A stretch of DNA of 64,000 bases from Kiritimatiellia bacterium. Lineage in GTDB: Bacteria; Verrucomicrobiota; Kiritimatiellia; UBA8416; JADHWI01. Each line of letters begins with the position of its first letter. Positions within the stretch are counted from its first letter, which is position 1. The translations under genes were made by a program, and so were the position numbers. Where the stretch lies: the NCBI GenBank assembly GCA_030744755.1, contig JASLPY010000014.1:16429-80428 (forward strand). Reading direction: 5' to 3'. Below the pieces are notes generated by a model. That model was not told where the DNA came from and did no database searches. It saw only the letters and a list, made by a program, of their open reading frames with translations. Below are positions 19,474 to 27,800 of this stretch, piece after piece.

Positions 19474-20877
19474 CTACGCCAGCTTGTAGAACTCTTCCCA
19501 GCCCTTGCGCGGCTGGTTGCCCTTAAGCAGCTCGTTGGCTCTCTTATTGTCCGTAATCTGCCCGGTCTTCGTGTCCAGCTTGAACGTTCCACCAATGCGC
19601 TGTGCGATGCAGCCGAGGGCGAAGATCTGCGTCAGGGGACCAGCGACTTCGAATGACGAATGACACGTTTCCTTACCCATCGCGGAAAGCAGGAAGTTAT
19701 CCATATGATCGGAATGTTTTTCGGTGATCTTGGGCACTTTCGACGCCATTTCTTTCATCTTGCTTTCAGGAACGATGCGCAACGTAGCTCCGTGGGTCCC
19801 TCCCATGAAGACAAGGTCATCACTGTAAATAATCTTCCCTTTGGACGGAGCCTTGATGCCAAGCTCTTTCGATACAGGTGGCGTGTTCCCCGTACCGTCG
19901 AACCACCGCAGCGTCATCGCAGGCATGGTCGGGCCACGCTCCGCGAAATCAAAAGCAATGGTCGACTTCATGGGGTAGATGAATTCGTTCTTCCCTACAA
20001 GCTTCTCGGTCCTGATCGTATGCGGCAAACCAAGCTCAAGGAACTGGTGAATAGTATCTATGGTATGCGCCGCCCAGTCCCCTATGGCGCCACAGCCGTA
20101 GTCATGCCATCCGCGCCAGTTGCCGCTGTCGTATTTCTTGCTATAAGGATGCATCGGTGCCGTACCTGCCCAGACATCCCAGTTCATACCCTCGGGCATG
20201 GGTTCTTCGGGTGGGAATGCCTTAACATCGCCTCAGGGATGCCAGCGGCGGCCACCGCACATGCAGGCGTCCACTTTTCTGACATTCTTGATGATCCCTG
20301 CCTCTACCCATGCCTTGAACTGAAGATAGTTGTTTCCCGAATGACCCTGGTTCCCCATCTGGCAGGCAACCTTGTACTTCTTTTCGGCGGCCATCATCAG
20401 TTCACATTCCTGGAAAGTATGTGCCATTGGCTTCTCTACGTAAACCGATGCACCGTTAGCCATGGCCAGCATGGATATCGGAAAGTGAGAGTGGTCAGGA
20501 GTGCCGTTGGTGACCGCGTCTATCTTGCCTCCCATTTCGTCGAACATCTTCCTGAAGTCGCTGTAGACCTTGGCGTCCTTGTTCTTGTTCTTGAATCCGT
20601 TAGCGCGAGACGGGACTACGTCGCACAAAGCGACACAGTTCGCCCTCCCTTTGCTCATGGCCCAGCCGCCTATGGAGCCACCTCGCTGCGAGCAGCCGAT
20701 AATGGCCAGGTTCAATTTCTCGCTCGGTGCCTTCTGTGAATTGGGCTTCGAATCCTTGGACTTGGCCACGCAGTATGATGGGGCAATGTGGAAGGTGGAA
20801 GCTGCCAGCGCCCCGGCCATAAACGTGCGACGTTTCATTGCGGGAAGTTTGCCTTCGGATTTCTTCTTGTTTTTCAT
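19474..20877 (-). pseudogene. Gfo/Idh/MocA oxidoreductase with one in-frame TGA (pseudogene or recoded)
   Basis: The start is ATG at 20877 with AAAGGG upstream, then a twin-arginine signal MKRRTFMAGALAAS. A Rossmann N-terminal domain follows with LNLAIIGCSQRGG, VALCDVV, DAVTNGTPDHSHFPI and the family hallmark VYVEKPMAHTFQE. The frame then meets TGA (20233-20235) after GGRRWHP. It continues without a shift into GDVKAFPPEEPMPEGMNWDV, WRGWHDYGCGAIGDWAAH and the rest of the C-terminal domain, ending at 19474. These are exactly the two halves of one Tat-exported family member, normally a single chain. TGA is a normal stop elsewhere in the window (for example at 31253), so a genome-wide recoding is unlikely. 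Nonsense mutation, sequencing error or readthrough remain possible. The likely original role is a secreted NAD(P)-dependent sugar oxidoreductase. Confidence 0.85.
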
Positions 20878-20978
20878 GACGCCCTTTCTTTTGTGTGTAC
20901 TCGTCGAACTCACGCCCGGGACTCTATCATCGAAGCTGAGAGTTATCAATACCGTATGAGGCGTTTCCGATTGATCCT

Positions 20979-21037
20979 CTGAATCCCAGCGAATTCAGCT
21001 ACAGGAGAGAGCCGATCCCAAACGTAGCTGGATTCGC
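20979..21037. repeat. GTAG-headed repeat (CTGAATCC family), copy 1
   Basis: A hairpin CTGAAT...ATTCAG lies next to CTAC (GTAG on the minus strand), followed about 20 bp later by GTAGCTGGATTCGCC on the plus strand. A second copy at 42685-42741 has a longer, perfect CTGAATCC/GGATTCAG stem. A fragment is at 43773. Confidence 0.7.
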
Positions 21038-21067
21038 CCGCCTACAACGCTATGCGTAGCACCTGCC

Positions 21068-21110
21068 CGCATCACTTCGTGAAGCGATGTAGGCGGGTTG
21101 CGGGCAGGTT
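21068..21110. repeat. Inverted repeat upstream of the exosortase-rhomboid gene
   Basis: CCTGCCCGC (from 21072) and GCGGGCAGG near 21110 flank an inner ATCACTTCGTGAAGCGAT stem. It lies about 80 bp upstream of the GTG start at 21193. It could be a leader hairpin or another mobile repeat. Confidence 0.5.
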
Positions 21111-21192
21111 GGAATTCAGCTCCCTCCCCTAATTCCTTGACGCGAGATCACCATCCCCACAACATACAGTTCAACCCCGGGGGCGATTCTCT

Positions 21193-22707
21193 GTGAGACT
21201 GCGGCATATAGACAACCCGCTGAGCGAGATAAGGCGCGACTGGTGGCGTTTTCTGCTCTTCTATGCCGGAATAGCCTTATTCGTGCCGGTTTGGTTCAAC
21301 GCCGCTAAGCGTGGCATGCTTTCGGCAGAGTACTCCCACATCACCCTAACCCCCATCCTGGCGGCAGTAGTCTACCTATGGACAAAACAGAAGGGCGCCG
21401 ATGCTGCGGCGGAACGCTCATCGTGGATCCTGTGGGCCGCCGGCCTGGGGCTTCATGCAGCCGGCGCCTGGCTGGACAAAACCTCTCTCTCACAGCTCGG
21501 GTTCCCCTTATTGCTAACCGGATCGGCGGGAGCCCTCTTCGGCCGGAACCAAGGAAAGCGCCTGCTGGTTCCGTCCTTGCTCCTGTTCCTGGGGCTCGGA
21601 CTGCCGTCCGAACTGATGCTGACCGCATTCAGAGGCCCCCTGCGCCTCTTCGCCGCCGGATTTGCGTTTGACTCCATTGGCACCATCATGCCACAGCTCG
21701 CGCCATACACGTTGAAAGGATCGGTCATCGTCACACTTCTTGATACATTTGACGTAGCGGCGGAATGTAGCAGCGTCCGGTCCCTGACCGCCCTGCTCAT
21801 CCTGGGCACGCTGGTGGGTTGGTATTGCCGGCTCTCCCTTCGCGCCAGGTGCAGTTATGCCATAGGCCTTGTTATTGCCGGTATCGCCTCCAAGGTTCTA
21901 CAGATCTGCCTCACTTTCGGTACGGTCGTAGGCAGCGAACAGCTATTCACCCTTCAAGGAGCACACACGTTCTGGGACCTGTCCATTTTCACTTTGCTCG
22001 TCCTGTGCAGTCCTCTCATCGCGCGCGCCGCCAACAAGTGGCATCCACGCCTGAGCATCGTGCGCGCGGTTGCGCTGGTGCTGGTCCTGTCCTATGCAGT
22101 CAGCCTGACACTAATGGCACAGCAAAGCGCCACGACCCCACTCGTGGTCGAGTTCGGCACGCACCTGACAGGTACCGTACTGGTGGATGGATCCAGAGTG
22201 CCGTCGGCCATTCTCCCGTTGGCGACACCAGGCAAGGAGGGGCTCTTGAGGTGGTCCTGGCTCTTTACAAGCGGACTTTTTCACTGGGATATGGCGCACT
22301 TACTGACAAACCTGCTTGTCCTTCTGCTTCTCGGCGAGGCCCTTGGAAACAGACTGGGGCGATGGATGCTTGTCGTACTGCTTGGCGGGCAGGCGACAGC
22401 CTGCGCCGCAGGTCTGCTGGTCCTGCCACCGGGGGCAACCGCGGCCACTACCGTATTCGTCGGTGCCAGCGGAGCTGTCTCAGCACTTTTTGGAGCCTTT
22501 CTTGTGGCTATGCTTACCGGCGGGCGAAAACTTGCGGGAATTATTCTCTGCGCCGTCTACTCCGCAGGCATAGCCCTGAACGCCGCAACAATAAGGCCGG
22601 GACTGAGCTTCTCCGTATCATCACATTTCGCAGCGCTGGCATTCGGACTACTTGCCGGACTCCTGATCCTGCGCCTACGGGCAAACATCCGCGACGGACA
22701 AGCCTAA
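21193..22707 (+). CDS. Exosortase-rhomboid fusion membrane protein
   Basis: The gene encodes 504 residues from a GTG start, almost entirely membrane-spanning. Residues about 15-280 resemble the exosortase family. The catalytic cysteine sits in VAAECSSVRS (Cys192), and GAHTFWDL carries the family histidine (His258). The intervening 'aNvlRi' element reads ASKVLQI, with Gln238 where the family has an invariant Arg. Residues about 350-500 are a rhomboid serine protease domain: FHWDMAHLLTNLLVLLLLGE (the H..HL..N element of TM2), GASGAVSALFG with nucleophile Ser426, and SHFAALAFGLLAG with His478. Exosortases and rhombosortases separately process C-terminal sorting tails (PEP-CTERM and GlyGly-CTERM) of exported proteins. 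One polypeptide holding both is unusual. It sits between two giant exported proteins with matching C-termini. A truncation or sequencing fusion is unlikely because the linker reads cleanly. Confidence 0.85.
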   Translation: MRLRHIDNPLSEIRRDWWRFLLFYAGIALFVPVWFNAAKRGMLSAEYSHITLTPILAAVVYLWTKQKGADAAAERSSWILWAAGLGLHAAGAWLDKTSLSQLGFPLLLTGSAGALFGRNQGKRLLVPSLLLFLGLGLPSELMLTAFRGPLRLFAAGFAFDSIGTIMPQLAPYTLKGSVIVTLLDTFDVAAECSSVRSLTALLILGTLVGWYCRLSLRARCSYAIGLVIAGIASKVLQICLTFGTVVGSEQLFTLQGAHTFWDLSIFTLLVLCSPLIARAANKWHPRLSIVRAVALVLVLSYAVSLTLMAQQSATTPLVVEFGTHLTGTVLVDGSRVPSAILPLATPGKEGLLRWSWLFTSGLFHWDMAHLLTNLLVLLLLGEALGNRLGRWMLVVLLGGQATACAAGLLVLPPGATAATTVFVGASGAVSALFGAFLVAMLTGGRKLAGIILCAVYSAGIALNAATIRPGLSFSVSSHFAALAFGLLAGLLILRLRANIRDGQA

Positions 22708-22734
22708 AGACAGCGGCTCCCCCGTTACGCGCTA

Positions 22735-22794
22735 GTAGATCGGCTCTCCATAGCTGATCGACCCCATGGTGCAGCTCTGGAGAGCCGCACCTAC
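22735..22794. repeat. GTAG-headed hairpin pair (GCTCTCCAGAGC family), copy 2
   Basis: The plus strand has GTAG (22735) then ATC-g-GCTctccatAGC-t-GAT. The minus strand has GTAG (22794) then GTGC-g-GCTCTccAGAGC-t-GCAC. It lies between the convergent genes ending at 22707 and 22890, so it could double as a terminator structure. Confidence 0.75.
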
Positions 22795-22800
22795 TGCCGC

Positions 22801-22845
22801 CCGACCTGCCTTGCACCGGGAGGGTCCGCGGCCCCGCGGACCGTG
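22801..22845 (+). repeat. Three-stem structured repeat, partial copy 2
   Basis: Only the right part is present: TGCCTTGCACCGGGAGG and the hairpin GGTCCGCG-gccc-CGCGGACC, then GTG. The first hairpin is missing and is replaced by the neighbouring REP pair. Confidence 0.7.
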
Positions 22846-22889
22846 TCAACCATCAGCCATTCGTTGTTTTGCCAACAGCAGAACAACGT

Positions 22890-23696
22890 CTATATCTGCG
22901 AGCAGTCTGCGGGAACGAGGAAGTAGTTGGTGATCTTCGAGACCGTGTCCTTGTACTTGGGCAGTTTCTTCATACGCTGCCACTCAGGATGAACCATAAA
23001 CGCTTTCCAGTGGGCCTTGTGCTCCTCTTCGTTGGCCGCCGACAGCATGTACGTAAGATTCGGCACATCGGGTCCGATAAGGGTCTCGCCAAAGAAGACC
23101 GGGGCAAGGCCTGTATCCCGCATGACCTGCGTTTCACCGGTGTCGAACATGTCTACCTTGCCAGCGGCGCGCTCTTCATTGTGAGCTTCGTAAATCCGCA
23201 CCTCGAACATCCGGGGCTTCTTCCCGGGCGTCTGCTTCGGGAGCTCGATCACTGGTATCGACGTAAAGGCTTTCATAAACCTGCTCTCGACTCGTGTATA
23301 CGCCGGATCCTTCTTGGGGCATGCAAAACTCTCGCCAGCGGCCTTCTGGTAAACAGCGTCTGCCTGAAGCTTCGGGTTCAGATCTGAGAACGCCTGCGTA
23401 GTCGCGTAAGGAATGAGCACATGTACCGACAGGTCGTCTGTTTTCTTCATATCCGTGAATACACCGATCGGGCTGCTACCAATTCGGTTTAGGGCTGGAA
23501 CCAGCGCCTTGGAGACGTAGTTTAGCACTATCTTCTGCTTTTCGGCATCTTTGACGCGGTAAATGCGGTACTCGTAGTACTCCTGTTTCTTCTTAGCATC
23601 TCCATCCTGTGCACGTACCGTACCGCCGACACCTGTCATGGCCGCCGCTACTAAAGATGTCTTTAAAAAAACCCTGCGTGTTGCTGACTTAGTCAT
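22890..23696 (-). CDS. Tat-exported NIPSNAP family protein
   Basis: The gene encodes 268 residues. The N-terminus SATRRVFLKTSLVAAAMTGV is a twin-arginine signal. Two ferredoxin-like NIPSNAP halves follow: YYEYRIYRVKDAEKQKIVLNY...LNRIGSSPIGVFTDMK, and RMFEVRIYEAHNEERAAGKVDMF...TGLAPVFFGETLIG...NLTYMLSAANEEEHKAHWKAF. NIPSNAP is a dimeric alpha+beta barrel-like fold of unclear function. Exported versions are common in Planctomycetes and relatives. The start ATG overlaps the stop of the upstream aroF-like gene by 8 bp (ATGACTAA), so it is translated in a coupled way. No catalytic residue is assigned. Confidence 0.88.
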   Translation of the reverse strand: MTKSATRRVFLKTSLVAAAMTGVGGTVRAQDGDAKKKQEYYEYRIYRVKDAEKQKIVLNYVSKALVPALNRIGSSPIGVFTDMKKTDDLSVHVLIPYATTQAFSDLNPKLQADAVYQKAAGESFACPKKDPAYTRVESRFMKAFTSIPVIELPKQTPGKKPRMFEVRIYEAHNEERAAGKVDMFDTGETQVMRDTGLAPVFFGETLIGPDVPNLTYMLSAANEEEHKAHWKAFMVHPEWQRMKKLPKYKDTVSKITNYFLVPADCSQI

Positions 23697-24765
23697 TTCC
23701 TACCTCCTGTTGACGTATTGCTTCTTCATGTATGCTTTCAAAAAGTTCAAAAACAAACTCGGCCGCCAGGCCCAGTTCACTGCCCGACACCGCGCGGCTG
23801 GCAACAATCTCGTTCCAGCGCCCGGGCTGTAGCGTCGATATACCGTTCTTCCGCTTAAGATCGCCCATCTCCCTGACAATCTCCATGCGTTTTCCTAGTA
23901 CCTCTATCAGTTGTTTGTCCAGGCTGTCGACCTCGAAACGGAGCTCCTTTATCCTGGCCTGGTATTCCTCGCATTGGATCAACTCGCTCTTGACCGTCAG
24001 GCGCTCTATGAGCACATGGAATTGCTCAGGGGTAAGCTGCTGCTTGGAATCACTCAATGCATTGGCAGGATCAACGTGGACCTCAATCATCAGCCCATCA
24101 TAGAGCAAGTCCAGCGCTTCCTGCGCAATTGAGAAGATCAGGTCGGACTTCCCGCAGATGTGGCTGGGATCGCATAGAATCGGTACACCGGGCAGGCGCC
24201 GCTTGAACTCGATGGGTATCTTCCAGTGAGGTGCAAACCTGTACAGAACCTTCTTCGACGTACTGAATCCCCTGTGAATGACACCGATCTTGCGTAATCC
24301 GGCTCCGTGGAAGCGCTCGAGAGCACCAATCCACAGTTCAAGATCCGGACTGATCGGGTTCTTCACAAACACCCGCATGTCGGTTCCCTTCATGGCATCC
24401 GCCAGGGACTGGACCGCGAACGGGTTGGGCGTGGTGCGCGCACCAATCCAGACAACATCAATATTGTGCTCCAGGCAGGCTTCAACGTGCTCCGGCGTCG
24501 CTACCTCGACCCCAACCGGAAGACCGTATTCCTCTTTAACCCTGACCAGCCATTCGAACCCTTCTACCCCCACTCCCTCAAACGCCCCTGGATGAGTTCT
24601 CGGTTTCCACATGCCTGCGCGAAAGAAACCCAGTCCGCAGTCCTTCAGTCCCCGGGCTGTCGCCAGCAGTTGATCTTCTGTTTCAGCACTGCAGGGCCCC
24701 GCCCCCAGAAATGTATTCCCTATGGGTAATCCCCACTCACTCAAAGGTGTTACAGGCAGATCCAT
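23689..24765 (-). CDS. aroF: Bifunctional 3-deoxy-7-phosphoheptulonate synthase / chorismate mutase
   Basis: I choose ATG 24765 (MDLPVTPLSEWG), preceded by AAGGAG. A TTG five codons earlier lies inside that ribosome-binding site. Residues about 20-260 are a class I beta DAHP synthase: AGPCSAETEDQL, FRAGMWKPRTHPGAFEG, VGVEVATPEHVE, VWIGARTTPNP, VFVKNPISPDLELWIGALER, GVIHRGFS, PILCDPSHICG and DGLMIEVHVDPANALSD. The C-terminal ~95 residues are an AroQ-type chorismate mutase (RIKELRFEVDSLDKQLIEVL then KRMEIVREMGDLKR). It makes DAHP from PEP and erythrose-4-phosphate at the entry to the shikimate pathway. The fused mutase probably gives feedback control and the chorismate-to-prephenate step. It is cytoplasmic. 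Its only partner in the apparent operon is the exported NIPSNAP protein, which is an odd pairing. Confidence 0.93.
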   Translation of the reverse strand: MDLPVTPLSEWGLPIGNTFLGAGPCSAETEDQLLATARGLKDCGLGFFRAGMWKPRTHPGAFEGVGVEGFEWLVRVKEEYGLPVGVEVATPEHVEACLEHNIDVVWIGARTTPNPFAVQSLADAMKGTDMRVFVKNPISPDLELWIGALERFHGAGLRKIGVIHRGFSTSKKVLYRFAPHWKIPIEFKRRLPGVPILCDPSHICGKSDLIFSIAQEALDLLYDGLMIEVHVDPANALSDSKQQLTPEQFHVLIERLTVKSELIQCEEYQARIKELRFEVDSLDKQLIEVLGKRMEIVREMGDLKRKNGISTLQPGRWNEIVASRAVSGSELGLAAEFVFELFESIHEEAIRQQEVGND

Positions 24766-24821
24766 CGGTCTCCTTTTCAAGTATTTTAGAGTCGCGCGGA
24801 CATTAAGACAAGTAGGGCTCC

Positions 24822-27800
24822 CTACTCTTCGCAGACAACCCTGAAGCCCACGCTGAAAACTTTCTGGTAGTCATGGTACGCCATACGGTAACTGGACGAT
24901 GCACGTTCCGGGCGCTCATACCATGACCCTCCACGTACCGCGCGCTTTGGCCCGTGCTCGGCGTTGTTCCTGCCATCACCGTCAATGTAGGGATAGGGTG
25001 CGTAAGCGGAGCGCGTCCATTCCGCAACGTTGCCGTGCATGTTGAAAAGCCCCCATGGATTAGCCGCATACGTCGCCACGCAATGTTCGATTGTCGCGGA
25101 GACCTTTGCCCCGTCATTTACCGTAGCCCGACTGGGCCGCCAGTCGGGTAATGCCCCCGACGGTAAACCCCATCCCAGCGTGGGCATCTTCTTCAGATTG
25201 ATATCGGCCAGGTTGGCCATCTTTCCGAAATCGGCATCTGCAGGACCAAACCACATTGCCGTATCCGTACCAGCGCGGCACGCCCATTCCCATTGAGCTT
25301 CACTTGGCAGGTCAAACTTCTCACCTGTCTTTTCCGAGAGCCATTCGCAGAACGACTTGGCCGCCGCCCACGATACACGCGTCACTGGCTGTCGTGGCAG
25401 GTTGAGACTGTCTCCCCGCTCCCTGATGCTGAACTGCAGAAAATCACCGTGCTCCAGCCGGCTATCATGCTTCGGATCAAAACGAGCGAACTGTTCGTTG
25501 CTGATCTCGAACGAGCCCATCCAGAATGGTTTGCCGATCCGGACGCTTGCGCAGGGGCCCTCGTCTGGCCAAGCATCATCATTCCCCATCACGAACTCGC
25601 CCGACGGAATCTGCACCAGCTCCAGCGATATCCCCTCGCCCAGGTCAATCGTCCGCTTGTTCTCTTTTTGCATGCTCCTGGCGTTCGATGCATTAAACGG
25701 CCAATGGCTCGCCTTGAGATCCACCCTTGGGCGTGCCTTACGCGGCCGGGGCATAATGAACTCATTCTTCACCATGTCGATCGGCTCTTCGGGATCCTCA
25801 TTGATCCCTGCATACAGCGCCATCATGGCCCGCCTTCGCTTACTCTGGTTGTCAACCTTGGCCATTCCCACCACCTCTTTCCAGGTACCGTGCGCAGGTG
25901 CCCCGAGATCAAACCAGGTGATTAGCCTGTCAAGAGATTCGTCGTCCAGCTTCACGTTACTATGCCCCTTGTTCAGCATCTGGAACAGTTTCGTCGTATC
26001 CGCATGCCATTCATAAGGCGCATTCAGATGCATATCCGACTCTATAGTCGGTGTGCGAACGTAACGGCGTATAGCCATGTATGACGGGGTGAACTTGGTA
26101 CCCGACCGGTAGCCCCCTGTGGCACCCTCCGGATGCTCCGCAGGCCTGTGAGTGAAGTTCGGAAGTAGCGCGCCCTTCTTGTTCTTCTTCTCACCGTTGT
26201 GACACCCGACACAGTACCTGTCCAGTACCGGCTGCACCTCGGAAACAAACGAGAACCCACGCGTCTTGCCAAGCCACGGGGTTATCTCAACAGGCCGTTT
26301 CCTTGAAGCTATCGTTCCCTTCGTCGGCGGAACCATATTCTGCGGCTCATGACAACCCACGCATGACACATTCTCGCCAGGCATGGCCGTGGTCCAGCTC
26401 CGCATGATCTGAATCGCCTTGCCTTCGGCGTCCAGCGGTTGAAAGGATATTGGAACGTTCGCCGGCACATTGAAGAATGCCGACCCGTCCTTTTCAACTG
26501 GTACCGTTCCGAGGACACGTTTCACATCCCACGGACCGTCCATGCCGACCCGGTTCTGCTGTCCGCCCATCCCGTGGTAGGCGTAATGGTAGGTGAAGAG
26601 CCTCATCTTCTTGACCGTGCCCCTCGGAACGCCCTGCAATCCAGGGCCTTCATATATGTCCGTGATATAGACCGTCGCGTCCTTGCGCGCAAGATCCACC
26701 CGGTCTGGAATAACCGGTGGGACCTCCGTTTTCCGCATGGGGATTGGTTCCAGGAGGGCGAATCCGTTCTCCCGCCTCAGGAGCATCATATTGTCGAACA
26801 CGTCAACCAGGTACAACCCCCACTTGTCCTTGGAGGACAGCTGGGCCGATACAAGGAAGTACTTGGTGCTAAGCGGGTACGGATGTAGAAACTTGGGCCA
26901 ACTCGCGTTAACCAGTCCGTCAAGTATGATCGGTTCAACCTCTTTGCCGTAGCCGGGTATCCTCTGAACGACACCGTCGGCCTCAAAGCGCCCTATGGCG
27001 GGATCAAACAGTACCAGCTCGCCGATCCGCTTCACACCATGATGCCCTGTCACGATTCCTGCCACCATCGTGGGATGCCCTGGAACAGGCCGCGCGTAGA
27101 AAATGGCATTGGGCCAGTACGAATTGCTGCCGTAGTACTCTGCCTGGTTCGTGCCGTCGGGGTTCATATGAAACAGTATACGCCCGACATAATGCGGGAT
27201 ATCCGAGTATTCCCATCGAAGATACATGACACGGCCATTTGGCAAGACCGTGGGGCACCAGTTATGCTCCTGGTCGATTGTCAGCCTCCGAATCTTTCCC
27301 GTCTTTGTTTCCAGGAGGTAGATGTTGGTGACATGGGATGAACCTTTAACACAGGGCACGCCCACAAATGGCGCGGTTGACGTGAAGATTATGTTGCCAT
27401 TGGGCAAGTAACAGGCGTCATAGTTGTCAACGTCTGGTTCTATAATCAGCGGCAGCTCCCGCAGGCCGTCGCCCCCCACCCCGGCCTCGTACACCTGCCA
27501 TCGCTTGTTCTTGCCCGGCATTGAGAAGAGCATCCTGTCGCCATTGAAATGCAGGTCCACATCGCCGACAAACTTGTCACCTTCCGGCTTGAACACCAGA
27601 TCCAGGTCACCTTCAAGTTTCCCCAGCGATAATGTGACAATGTCATTCTTGTAACCTGTGTGCCGCAAACTGGAATTGCTTTGCCAGTTGGCAGGGAGGG
27701 CCAGGTTACGCTCCGTTCTGCGTACCAACAGGATCTTCTCGAAATCAAGCAACGGGTTGGACAGTAGCGCCTCACGGCGCAAAGCCGTGAGCTCCTTCAT

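Noticed and set aside
20198..20235. Selenocysteine insertion at the in-frame TGA
   Set aside because: The only hairpin after the TGA is a 5-bp stem with a large loop, no selenium machinery is visible, and the family has no selenoprotein members that I know of.
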